Below are positions 22,601 through 33,788 of a stretch of DNA of 64,000 bases, piece by piece. The notes beneath the pieces were generated by a model. The model was not told where the DNA came from. It did no database searches and saw only the letters and a program-made list of their open reading frames with translations. Numbering within the stretch: the first letter of the stretch is position 1; every line of letters begins with the position of its first letter. The translations under genes and the position numbers were made by a program. Source of the DNA: Rhabditoides inermis (Eukaryota > Nematoda > Chromadorea > Rhabditida > Rhabditidae); the NCBI GenBank assembly GCA_963966185.1, contig CAWZYM010000327.1, positions 566,001 to 630,000 of the forward strand, written 5' to 3'.

Positions 22601-25379
22601 AATGTTTTCTCATCGCATGGACCCGATCTCTACGGAATCGAACCACTGTCCTTCTACATCAAGGTGGGTTGGGTATACTGTAGTACTACTGTATCCATCG
22701 GCACATAAACAAAGAAACAATGAAAAGAAGAGTGTTTATTGAGTGTCTTCTCGTAGCAATATTAGTCGATCCGTGATCGATTATCGATTGAAAGAGCGTG
22801 GAGATGTGTTGGGGGTGATTACTTGGGTCCGAGGTAGCAGGAGACGTCCATGCGGGGAGTTCCACCGCCGCCACCGCCGCCACCTGAAGGAATACGGTAA
22901 GGGTACTGTAGAACACAGTAATGCACGCACCGCTGGGGGCGCTGCCGCCGCCTCCGCCGCCGCCGCCTCCCGAAGATCCTCCGAATGCGTAGTCCTCCCT
23001 GGCGTATCCGCCTCCGCCGCCGCCGCCGCCGCCACCTCCAGGGGTCATGTAGGCCGACTTGTCTCCCATGATGATTCGACTGATCGAATGATGCCAGCCC
23101 CGTCCGGCCGGCGCGCTTTTGTACGGCCGAGTAGCGGGATGGAAATGACCACAGACATGCGAATGAGATGCCAATGACATTGGGAGAGCGAGAACAAATG
23201 ACGGCATATTCGGAGATATGGAAATGAGTATTGCGGAACAAAGTACGTGCATTGTTCAGAGTAGTGTTCAATTCATTCTCATAACAATATTAGTCGATCC
23301 GTGATCGATGATCGATTGAAAGAGCGTGGAGATGAGCTGGGAGCACTGTCGAACTGCTGCAACCCCATTGAACTATACTCGTTGCAGAACCTTTCAGAAC
23401 TGAATATATGTAAATGAGATCTGCTCATCACAGTACGTCGTATCACAATCTACAATGTGCTTGCAGAACCTGTTCCTCAACTGGAACGTGCTCCTGTTGG
23501 TCGCCCCGCTGGCTCTGCCCCTGGCCGTCGCCCACTTTGTCCGTCTGTGTCCTCCCGCGTTGGCCGCCGAGAACAAGGGGTGCCGGATGGTGCTCGGAGT
23601 GCGTGAGTGTGGGGGGGGGGGGGGGGGGGTGGGACAGTTGTATCTTGAATTGACGGAATGGGATGATGTTGATGAATCGGGCGGATAGGATGGTCAGCAA
23701 AAGTTATGCTACCATTATAGGTATTCAGGGATGCAGGATGGGGCTGGGAGTGGGGAGGGACAGTGGTATATCGGATTATGTGCAGTTATGCTTTCGAAAA
23801 GTGGTCAAAGTAGACTCCTATACAAGTTATTGCTAAATTTTAGTTATTCGGAGATGAGGCCGGATAGGATAAGATGGTCAGGAAACATTGTGTTTTTGGC
23901 TTTTTAATCAAAAAGCGTTCTAGTTATTTTAGCATTGTAGTTATTCAGGGATGTATGATGGTGTTTGTAAAGAAAAATTGTAATAAATCGGCTGTAAGTG
24001 CGGGGAGAGAGAGTGGTACACTTGGTTATTAGCAGTTATGTTTTTGGAAAGGTGGTCAAAGTAGTAGTAGTAGACTCCCATACAAGTTATTGCTGAATGT
24101 GCTGGATCAGTCAGTTATAGCAAGGTAAACGCGTATGGTTTACGATTTTTCAAGGTATGCGTCGGTAACTTGCGCAGAACTGAAAAATTGTACTGAATCG
24201 GTGTATTTTGCGATTCAAGTTTTGTGCATCGTAATTCTATTGTGATTGTTTGTGATGAAATTGATAGGATGTGAGTGAGCAGCGTATGGTCGGTGGCTTC
24301 TGTTTTGTAAGCTGTCCTCTCGTAACAATGTTCGATTGCAGCTCTGTCGATGGACTACTGGCGCCGGCCGCTGCCCGTCGTTCTGCTCACTCTGTCGCTT
24401 CTCGCGTGGTGCGGCGTCTTCTTCACCCAGCCACACAAGGTGGGCAAGTAAGACAATGGGGGGACTGAAGTTTTATGAAGTAGCCGCGCACGGTGAGACT
24501 GAGGAAGGCAAGTTCACATTTCAGGAGGAGCGCTTCCTGTTTCCCATCTACCCGCTGATTGCTCTGCTCGCTGCTGTGGCTATCGATGCTCTGCAGAGGT
24601 ATGAGTCGTTGTCAAATGAGACCGAGGTGAAGACGGCAAAAAATTGAAAAGACCCACTAGCTTCCTCATGGTGGGTCCGGGGACGAAAATTTCAAATGGA
24701 TGATACGGTAACTAAGAGCTTTCATGTTTTCGCGAGCTTACGTTTCACTAGAAATTGATAAGAAATGACAGTCATTTCTTTTCGATTAACGCAGTGAGGT
24801 TGCTCAGAATTAGCTGCCAGCAGACATTGCTTCTATAGCGCAACTGGTTAAAGTTTCGCCGGACAACCACGGGTCGCGGGTTCGGATCCGCCAACGAGTT
24901 TTGCTATAACTCTTTCGCTACAGTCAGCCTGCCTACGAAATTAGAACTCGTGTAGAATTCAGTCAATCATTTGGGATTTTTGTTCGCTTTAACCTGATCA
25001 TTGATGACTTAGATATACATGCGAAGTCGTTTATGGCTGATACGTACATGTAGTGTGTCTGTGTCTGCTTACAGGCGGATCGCGGAATAAATCGACCGTT
25101 GACTAATAACTATACTTTGTGCACAGTGCCGAGCCGTTGTCCTCATGTTTGTTGCCAACACTATTAGCACATCTATAGTGTGTTATGAGTGCAGGCTGCT
25201 GCCGTGGCGCAATTCAATAATCGACCCAACACCTGTAACTACACTATGTGCATACTTTATACTAACAAGTACATCTATATTGTATTTGACGTGTGTTGTG
25301 CAGGAATCGCTGCAGTGCTGCAGGACTGCAGGATTCAGGCGCAGGATATAGCGATTCTGGATAAATGATTGATTGATTA

Positions 25380-25445
<66 letters not shown>

Positions 25446-26858
25446 GAGTGTGCTGCAGGCTGCTTCCGTGGCGCAATGTCTCGTTCGGCCTGGCCACAGC
25501 GGTAGTGGTACTGTTCATGTGCGTCTCGTTCATGCGCACGTTCAGCCTGTACAGGAACTTCACCGGACAGGCCGATGTGTACCGGTGAGGGAAGGGGAAG
25601 AGAGGAAAGAGAGAGGAGAGGAGGTGAGAGATGGAGGGAGGGGGAGAGAGAGGATGGAAAAGAGAGGGAGGCAGGAAGAGAGGGAAAGGATATAGGATGG
25701 TTCCAGATCGCTCAACGACCACCTGTTCTCGGCCACCGAGCAGTTTGATTTCAGTCAGAGGAATGTGAGTTTTTGTTTTGTTTTTGTAATAGGTTTCACG
25801 TAAAAGTCTTGTTGGAGGTGCAGGTGAGGGGTTTTGAAATAATTCGGTTGATATTTTCCTTGCAAAACATGGAGACGTTTTTTTTCCCTTGTTAGGACCC
25901 TGTTCGAGTGTGCGTGGGCAAGGAGTGGTACCGGTTCCCGTCGAGCTTCTTCCTCCCAGATGACGTGGAGGACAAGTGGGTGAAAGAGGGGGGAGGGGAA
26001 AGGAAAGAGAGAGAGGGGGGGAGAGAGGAAGAGAGAGAAAGATACAGGGACAGTGCCATTGCAGGTTTGGCCGGAAGCGCCGCACACAGCTCTCGTTCCT
26101 GCAGAGCGAGTTCCGTGGACAGCTGCCCAAGCAGTGGCAGCAGGGAAAGATTCCCGACATTACCAAGGTGAGTGGGGAGAGGGAGAAGGAGGGAGGGAGA
26201 GAGAGGGTAAGAGAGAGAGAGAGAGAGAGAACAAGTGTTGCAGGCTATCCCCACACACATGAACGACCAGAATCTGGAGGAGCCGTCGAGGTTAGGGGGG
26301 GGGGACGAATTGCTGTACTCGACAATCACGTGGTGTCAGTACGGGAGTGACGCGTAGATTGTATGGTGTTATTATTTTCTATCGTCTCGGTATGGACCCA
26401 TTATCGTTCTTTTTGCTCTTATTCATCTAGTGTTATTGAAACGTATGAGTCTGGTTGTATCGTTTTTCATACATAATGTGTGATGTTGATTTTTTGTTGA
26501 GTGACTGGTGAGTGACGTCACTCAATGTTTGATGGCGTGATGTTGTGTTGCAGATACGTGGACTTGGACTCGTGCGACTTTGTCATCGACCTGGATACGG
26601 GAGTGTACACGCAGCGCGAGCCCAACTATGCAGCCATGGTGGGTGCGGGGGGTATGTATAGTGACGTCATCAAGTTATCCTACTATGTAAACACTTGGGT
26701 ACACCGAGACGTTAGTTTTCTTGAACAAGTGAAAATGCGAAAATGCATAGTTTTAGTGGTAATAGTCAAATAGTGTGTGACAGTTACAGTGATATGAATT
26801 GACTTCATCGCCGTGTATCAAATAGAGTAGAAGCGTACTTCTAGTGGTTGGCTGTGTA

Positions 26859-26937
<79 letters not shown>

Positions 26938-27731
26938 TTTAAAAGGACTTCCATAAGAGAAGAGTTTGTGTGACCCAACGTAATGCAACAAAAGCTCATG
27001 CATTTTATCAATCGAAATAGTACACAAACCTGCTCTTTCTGCAATAAAAACTAATGCGAGCAAATGTTGTACGTCGGCAAATTGATTTCGGTATCTGATC
27101 GATTATATATCTTGTTGAATTATTGGAGCAGGTTTGTGTACTATTTCGATTGATAAAATGCATGAGCTTTTGTTGCATTACGTTGGGTAACACAAACTCT
27201 TCTCTTACGGAAGTCCTTTTAAAAGATAATGAATGTATTTTTATTGGATTTCATATAAATCTATTTACATTAACATAAACCACAAAACATTTCTTAAAAG
27301 AAATCCAACAGTTCATCCATCTTGTTGAGTCCAAAATTGTATAAATTTTGCAAAAAAAGAGCTTAGGTAATGCTGATAGGAAAATTTACAATCACAATGT
27401 CATTTCTATGTAAAATCGTATAGTACAGGAAGTTTGCCACCAGCCGGAACCGAACTCGAGACATGTATCTCAACGGGCGCAATCGCTAACCACAACACTA
27501 CTGTGCACACGGCAGAGCACGCGATCCGAACGATATCAGTGCGATCCACAGGCAGAGTGGAATGTGCACTCCCTGTCTGCTAGAGGCAGCTGGTGCGCGC
27601 CACCCCCCTACTAGAAAACCATTCGTACACGGGGGATTACCTGCCCCTCAGGGAGCGCGCGCGCGTATCTCGCTTCCTACAACAGCTAGTGTTACCAAAA
27701 TCGAAACCTAACCATTTTCTAACATCCTGAT

Positions 27732-27780
<49 letters not shown>

Positions 27781-28228
27781 CAGAGGGACAAGCTGCGCGT
27801 GGTGTCGTCGCATCCCTACCTGCTGGCCGGACAGTCGCACCAGCTGCTCCGAGCATTCTATGTGCCCTACGTCAGCGAGCAGTGAGTATGAAAGGGGTTG
27901 GTGTGTACGTTGTGTGCATCACTGATCGGCGGAAGGAAGGTTGATAGTTGATATGGTGCTTGTGTGAGAAGAGGAAGAAATGGATGTTGATATTATGGTA
28001 GTGGTTGGTTATTCTGGGTAAGGCCGCGAAAACACTATTATGAAAAGCGGTGGTTGAATTGGGTTGATATAATTGTGAAGCGTATTTTTGATTGTGATGA
28101 TAACGTTTATTTGCATTCGATTGTCATTGTATTATCAGTATCGGCGATATTTTTATTGTATGAATTACAGACACTGCACCTACGGTCACTACCAGCTATT
28201 GGAGAGGATTGTGCCGACCAAGCGGTGA
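19659..28228 (+). CDS. ALG9: Dolichyl-P-Man alpha-1,2-mannosyltransferase ALG9
   Basis: Twenty-one exons: 19659-19753, 19939-20074, 20159-20218, 20337-20422, 20845-20914, 21070-21141, 21386-21543, 21701-21806, 22188-22289, 22577-22663, 23467-23602, 24342-24439, 24525-24598, 25459-25584, 25707-25764, 25896-25975, 26065-26167, 26244-26290, 26554-26638, 27784-27881, 28171-28228. They give 644 residues (human is about 611-618). A GT22-family ER-membrane enzyme that adds mannose to the lipid-linked oligosaccharide for N-glycosylation. Seen: the catalytic-loop region NISDCDEVYNYWEPLH (91-106), GDGFQTWEYSPLYAIRSY, many hydrophobic segments, EERFLFPIYPLIALLAAVAID, and the conserved lumenal end GKEWYRFPSS...FRGQLP...MNDQNLEEPSRYVDL and LLRAFYVPYVSEQ. 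The residues ahead of NISDCDE form a hydrophilic N-terminal extension. The donor of exon 16 is ambiguous (25975 chosen). Repeats fill introns 4, 13 and 19. Confidence 0.92.
22757..23334. repeat. 50-bp direct repeats flanking the nested gene
   Basis: 22757-22806 and 23285-23334 match except for about one base (CAATATTAGTCGATCC ... GAAAGAGCGTGGAGATG). They enclose the whole glycine-rich gene inside ALG9 intron 10. Confidence 0.8.
22819..23069 (-). CDS. Small glycine-rich protein nested antisense in ALG9 intron 10
   Basis: Two exons, 23069-22931 and 22883-22819, 67 residues. It starts MGDKSAYMTPGG, has two poly-glycine blocks separated by YAREDYAFGGSS, then SAPSGG and a third glycine run, and ends TPRMDVSCYLGPK. 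There is no signal peptide or membrane segment. The single intron (47 bp) has a clean donor GTGCGT and acceptor CTTCAG, and both flanking frames continue as glycine codons. I do not recognise the family. The non-glycine ends look specific, which argues against pure low-complexity noise. Direct repeats of 50 bp flank the locus at 22757-22806 and 23285-23334. Confidence 0.6.
24836..24906 (+). repeat. tRNA-like sequence in ALG9 intron 13
   Basis: TATAGCGCAACTGG resembles an A box and GGGTTCGGATCC a B box, 40-45 nt apart. A GCGG/CCGC T-stem can be drawn. The acceptor stem does not close, so a tRNA relic or the head of a SINE is more likely than a functional tRNA. Confidence 0.5.
25046..25345 (+). 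repeat. Degenerate tandem units in ALG9 intron 13 carrying decoy acceptors
   Basis: About three ~110-bp units share ACATCTATA-like starts and each carries a TGCAGG-type acceptor. One copy (25190-25217) nearly reproduces the true start of exon 14, including CTGC-GCCGTGGCGCAAT. Confidence 0.6.
25366..25444 (+). repeat. (GATT)n microsatellite
   Basis: A TGATTGATT run of about 75 bp ends 14 bp before the exon 14 acceptor. It follows GGATAAATGATTG, which resembles the 3' ends of family B, so it may be a retroelement tail. Confidence 0.75.
26864..26936. repeat. (TA)n microsatellite left of family A copy 2
   Basis: About 70 bp of alternating TA directly abutting the family A repeat. Confidence 0.9.
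26933..27736. mobile_element. Dispersed repeat family A, copy 2, in ALG9 intron 19
   Basis: Same inverted-repeat head (about 26935-27035 against 27126-27225) and body as 116-905, with the tRNA-like segment at 27435-27505 on the minus strand. It is bounded on both sides by (TA)n tracts. Compared with copy 1 it lacks roughly the last 120-190 bp. Confidence 0.8.
27734..27778. repeat. (AT)n microsatellite right of family A copy 2
   Basis: About 45 bp of AT repeat ending two bases before the exon 20 acceptor TTCCAG, so it replaces the usual branch-point and pyrimidine region. Confidence 0.9.
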
Positions 28229-28774
28229 TGAGAAGGAGCAGAAGGAGGAGGAGAAGAGGAGACGCCAAGGGACATTGGATTAGTGATAGGTAGATGAGGT
28301 GTATTCCATAAGTTATTAACCTAACGTTTCGACACGATTTTCTGGGCTTTACACGCTTTAGATTTGTTTTCGGTGTGCTGTTTTATTTCGTGTACGAATG
28401 GTGTCACTTATTTTTTTTTGTTTCGTAGGGGAGATTGTGAGTTGTTTTCCAGTCCCATTGCCGTATACGTTTCATGCTGGTTGTTAAGAGTATTGCTAGT
28501 CTGGTAAAATAAATTGTTTGATTTTTGCGTGTAGAGGTTTGCGTGTGCCTATACGAAAAAACACAAAGCTAGAGGGCTTTGCCTCAACTTTTACTACCTT
28601 TGAATCGTGTTTGATGGGTGTTGGATGACGCTCATATCCATCTCGTCTCTACTTCCCCTTTTACAACTGGCTGTCCAGCAGACCCAAGTTCTCGCATGCG
28701 CACCTGGGTTGTAAACGTAGTCCTCTTCATTGACGCAACAGACTCCTTGTGCCGCTGGCGCAATCCCCCGCTCC
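28229..28774 (+). other. ALG9 3' flank
   Basis: AAAATAAATTG near 28505 could be the polyadenylation signal. No other gene recognised before the F-box gene promoter. Confidence 0.4.
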
Positions 28775-28782
28775 TTTATAAG
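28775..28782 (+). promoter_or_regulatory. TATA box of F-box-like gene
   Basis: TTTATAAG lies 45 nt before the ATG at 28820, the same arrangement as in the collagen genes. Confidence 0.6.
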
Positions 28783-28819
28783 CCAGACGAGAGAGAGGGG
28801 ACGTCACATTCCAGTCATC

Positions 28820-30265
28820 ATGCATCGCGCTCTCCCCCTTCCCGCTTCGGCCGATGTGAGTGTGTAGTTGGAGTGGTTTCTGGCGTGGTCAGTCTCTTCG
28901 AGACAGATCCTTCAATAATAGTTGCGAAGTCAGTTTCAAAGAGACTGAGCTACTGACCGTTGCTTTGTAGTCGTTCCCGCTGGGCGATCTTCCGGACGTC
29001 GTCGCGCACGACCACCTCCTTCCACTTCTCGATGTGCAGGTGTGGTCGGGGATGGGCGATAGGGCATGCGTTGCTGCTTGCAGACCCGTCTCTGTCTGTT
29101 GCGCGTGTCTCGCTCGGTGCGCGCGCTCTGCTCCCGCAACCAGTCTGCCTCGTATCGCACCCCCGCCCTGCTCCGTGTCACCAACCCCCACCCGCGTTCC
29201 GAACCCGCAAGCAGGCTTCGTCTACTGGCACGTTCTAGTCACTCTGATCGCCAGCCAACTTTGCGTGTTTGCTAGGAGTTTGCTGGCCGTGCGGTTACTG
29301 TATGCGCCTGCCGTGTGTGTGAGGCTGGAGGCAGTTGTGGTCGGGCGCAGGCTTCGAGTCGCGTCGTCGCGCGACTACTCCGCATCCACCGCTACGACAT
29401 CGGAGCGCTGGACATGGGAGAGGTGAGTGTCGGAAGTGGGAGTTGTGATCAGTGCGCGCAGGGCTGCACTCGGTTCGTGCACCACTTGGCGTGCCTGCCG
29501 CGTCTCCACTCTATCCACCTGTTCTGTCTCAACTCGGTACGTCTCTCCCCCATCTGCATCGCACGGCGTATGTTTAGTTGCGTAAGCTGAAGGCGCCTGT
29601 GATCGATCGGCTGGCTGCGCTGAGGATCGCTCGTGTCTCCGCCAACCTCTTCATCTTCAACGGCTTGTTGTGCGTTTTGATCCGAGCCCTGGCTCGACTA
29701 TCCATACCACTACAGTTTGCTCGCCTACAAACACTCGTTTCCGAAGTTCGCGAGGATCGCCCGCCGATTCGACGTCAGGATTCGTCTGTATGAACGTGAG
29801 TCGACGATTCGCTTCTTTCATCTGTTGTGCAGACGGTTCCGGCTACGACGAGCCTGTGACGCGGCGTGATGCGCAGTCGCTTCGGTTGGCTGGAAACTGT
29901 CTGGAGAGGCTCGGCAAGGTCGGAGTGTGGAAGGTAGGAGGTACTCTACTCGTTCAGGTCGGCACTCTGACTGCTTGTGTGTGGGCGGACTCGGATGAGG
30001 ACGTGGCGTTGTTCACTCGCTGGCTCGACGGTGTGTTTGTCCGTCTATCAGACATACAAATGTTAGCATGATTCGTGATTTGCTGGCTCATACCATCTTA
30101 CAGTGGGGAACGGTATGTTTTATAGGTTGTCATGCCAACTCCATCTTTTGAGGTATTCGTTGCGAGCGCAAGGTTGTCGAGCAGTTTGGGGACGAGGAGC
30201 AGAAGAGGCGGCACTCGGGGCTGTTCGCGTCTCTCCTGCGGCTGACTGGCGCCAGCGAGCAGTGA
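28820..30265 (+). CDS. F-box-like protein (inner exons uncertain)
   Basis: Exons 28820-28855 and 28971-29039 followed by 29084 onward encode FPLGDLPDVV...LLPLLDVQTRLCLLRVSRSVRALC, which fits the F-box pattern LPxxxxxxILxxLdxxxLxxLrxVSxxxRxL. Supported downstream exons: one ending at 29422, then 29462-29536 (LACLPRLHSIHLFCL, leucine-rich), 29578 to about 29631, about 29687-29795 (PYHYSLLAYKHSF), 29833-29933, 29958-30030 and 30153-30265, the last ending LTGASEQ. The path between 29084 and 29422 is unclear: every direct frame from 29084 stops at 29275 unless an intron is removed. F-box proteins are substrate receptors of SCF ubiquitin ligases. I do not recognise the C-terminal part. A frameshifted pseudogene is the alternative. 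Confidence 0.5.
28890..28947. mobile_element. Short MITE-like inverted repeat in F-box gene intron 1
   Basis: CAGTCTCTTCGAGA at the left and TCAAAGAGACTG at the right mirror each other, matching the ends of the unit at 17225-17319. Confidence 0.45.
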
Positions 30266-31271
30266 CGACGCCCGATTCCCATGTTGGTTCGTACTCACGC
30301 CATGAGTTTACTTTAAATATTTTGCACTGTTCTGTTGTAGAGCGTTGATGAATTCTTGCTTAGAAAAAGCGTTGTTTTGCGGTGAGAGGCGATGAGACTG
30401 CAATTGCATGCAAGCGTAGTAGCGGTAAAAACAATTGTTATTTGATTGTAAAAAAAAAAACAACAGAAAACAATTGTTTATCAAGCCGATCCCAATACTC
30501 GCCCCAATTCTAATCAATGCAGCGAATATACGAATACAAGTGGTCAGTTGAAACATGATACGCATACAATATCTCCAGCCAGGACGCTATATAAATAGTG
30601 AAACTGTGATATGTTTTGCCCAATCACAAAAAAAATGTTTGCCATTCGCAAACGCGATGTTCCGGATGACTATTGCTGTGAAAAATTATGGAGATGCGAC
30701 TGAGCTGCCGACCTACACACTTGATTCTCTTCATGGCTATTCAAATGAAACGGACACAACGATTCCTCGAGGCAACATCTCGCTCGTTCCTTCAAATACC
30801 ACAGGCGTGACATGAATTTCAACTATACACTACACACAACCATGTCGTTTCCACCTATCCGTTTTTGGCCCAATCGAAGCAGACGAATATTTGAAACAAG
30901 GTAAGATAATACAAATGAACATCGCGTTCATTTTTGAAAGAGAAAAAAAACAACTATTCACAGTGCCTTCTATCGAGATTGAAGCAACTCAAAACTTTTA
31001 TAACACATTTATTCACGTTCACAATAACAAATGACTTTCATTTTTCATGATTTCACTTACAGAGAGAATGTGTGGTGTGTGTGTGTGTGGTGAGTTGAGC
31101 ATAGTGAAACGTATACGATATACGGTATACAATCAATACTTCACGTGGTCTCGTTTAAGTGTGTGACTAGATGCTACATGGTGGTAGGAAGACGGGGTTG
31201 TGTGGATGCGTAAAGCTTCTATCGTGGAAAACGGGGCTTGTCTACGAGAGGTATGTAGTGAGATTAGAAGA
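30266..31271. other. Convergent intergenic region
   Basis: About 1 kb between the F-box gene (+) and the secreted-protein gene (-). A TATAAATA at 30590 has no convincing gene behind it. A GTGTGT run lies at 31072-31090. Confidence 0.4.
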
Positions 31272-33726
31272 TTAGAAGAGGAGAGCGGCGACCGCGATGG
31301 AGGCAGCGACGGCGGCGGCCGAAGCCCCGCTCACGGCTTCGGAGTCAGAAGGCGTCTCGGACGTCGTCACGTCGTCAGTGGACACAGCTGCAGAGAAGCG
31401 ATTGATGACTGATATTGATTGATTTCTGATTGATCACTGGTTGACTGATAATTGATAGATAGATAACATCGCTTCAATTCTCACTCAATCAGCGGCACAC
31501 GACTTTTCAAATGCGAATGCGAAATGCGAGTCACCGCAAGTTTCGAATATGGAATTCCTTACCATCTAACATTATAGCTATCAGAGACACCGGTTCTTTC
31601 AAAGAGGAGGTTAGAAAATGCATGATTGAACCATCTCGCATCCGCGCTTCCTGATCGATACGGGTACGGTCTCCCCAGTATATGTAACAGAGTACATTCA
31701 TTTCATATACATATGTCTGTTGTATTGTCCCATACGCATTTGTATCTGTTTTACCATTCTTTGATTTGATCTTAATCACAAATACGTTGCACCACTTATT
31801 ACAGCCACATATTTTTGTCCCCATATGTTTTCTGAATACGCAATGATAAATAATTGAATTGAATTGAATTGAATCTATCTATCACAAGATTTGTACCGGC
31901 AAACTCTCAGAAGATAAGGCGGATAATGGGAAAAACGATAAGCTACCGTACACAAAAGTCTGCTTCGCCCCGAGTAAGTAAAGTAGTACAGTAACCACGT
32001 TACTGCTGCCACTTTCTCTAACAACTATTTCTGAAAAGTTATACTCTTCGGAAGCAGCATGAACCCGCCTTTTCAACAATCGCCAAGACCAGTGCGAAAG
32101 CAGAGTAAGTGAAACAGTACAGTAACTCAGTAACCACGCTACCGCTGCAACTTTCTCTAGGTAAAATAGTAGTAACTACGTTAATCCAGCCGCCTGAGTA
32201 AAGTACAGCACTCCCTCACCGTTGCCCATGTCTCCAGCAGGTGCCATGTCGTCCTTCTTCTCCTCCTCCTTGGGGGCCTCTGTGCGGGTCTCTGTGGGCT
32301 CCGCAGCGGGCATCGAAGCAGAGGGCGCGGCGGGCGCGGCGGGGTCAGCTCCGTCCTTCTTCTCCACCTGGATCGGCGCGTCGTCCTGCGCTGGAAATGT
32401 CATCGTCACTCAAAAGCGTTTTCCACTTCCTTATTAGTATTTTTCCAGATGCTTTGTGTTCTTGTGGAGTGGCTGAAACTTATTCGATAGGGTGGAGTTT
32501 AAAAATAGATTGCGGATTGCGGCTGTTTACATTGCTGTGTCCCCAGGGCGGTGTATGAATGTATGTGCCGCGAAACGTATCGGAAAACGTATTGCAAACG
32601 TACGGGCGGCGTCGGCGGCGGCGGGCGGCATCTCGTCGACGGTCACACTCTTCACCGGGCCGTCCGACGAGGCGAGGATGAGGAGGGGAAGGGCTGGAAG
32701 AGTTACTGTAGGGTACGGTAGGGGTACGGTATGTGAAAAAAGTGTCTACATTTGAGTAAGAGTAGTTATTTCCAGCTGCTGTGAACTCTGATTAATCGAC
32801 GTTGTGACCTTGTCGATTTTTGGATCATCTCTTAATGGCCTTCCATTTGAAATGAACCCCTTTGGCACGGAACCATCGCCGACGGTTTTTGTGGTTTCTG
32901 ATGGTCTTTGAGAGGCGCAGTAATTCTCCCCAAACACCTCACTTCCGAACGGCTGCCCTTTTCCCTCCGTCTCTCTCTTTCTCTCTCTCTCTCTCTCGAC
33001 TTCCCATAATCTCTGACCTCCAAATAGGGAACGGCGCGCGCGAAATGAGAAGATTACATGGTGTGTACACACACCACTGTGTTCCTGCGCTCATCTTTGA
33101 ACCATACCAAGGCTGTTTTCTTCCTTTTCTCTCTTTCTCTTTTTCTCTCCCTCTCTCTCCCTCACTCTCTCTCTTCTCCTTCCTCATCTCCTCTCCTGGC
33201 AAGGAATGCACAACAAGTGCTAAACTGCTAATGCGTTCCTCTCTTCCTGGAAGATTCTCGAAGAGAGGCGCGAATAATTCCCGTATTTGTCATATGTGGT
33301 GTGGAAAAGCTCTTGAGATACTCTCCAGTGAGACTGAATTAGCGGATTCGATTTTCTTGCCGCTTGAAGATTTCGAAAGAGAAGTGGAATCGTTGGCAGG
33401 ACAGACATAAAGGCTTTTGAGTCAGCGGCTGGTATAATGAAGAGCGATTGTGATGAAAGAGAGGGAGAGAGAGTAAGGGGGGGGGAGGGAGATGGAGGGA
33501 GAGTGAGTGAGTGAGAGAGAGGAAGAGAGTAAGAGAAAGAAAGATGAGAGAGAGATGAGGGGACCAGCTGAACGGATACATGAATGGCGCGCATCCTTTC
33601 GAAATGCGATATCGCCCTCATCCATTAGCTATTCACTCTCACTCTCTCTATCTATGCATATTGCCTCAGGGCATCTGTTCCCGGCTGGACGTGCATTTCG
33701 CATGCAGGAAATGCGGCTGGTGACAG

Positions 33727-33788
<62 letters not shown>

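Noticed and set aside
24836..24906. Functional tRNA gene
   Set aside because: A and B boxes are present but acceptor and anticodon stems do not pair; annotated as a tRNA-like relic.
30555..30815. 86-codon open frame behind a TATAAATA box
   Set aside because: No homology recognised, no splice support and AT-rich composition; too weak to call.
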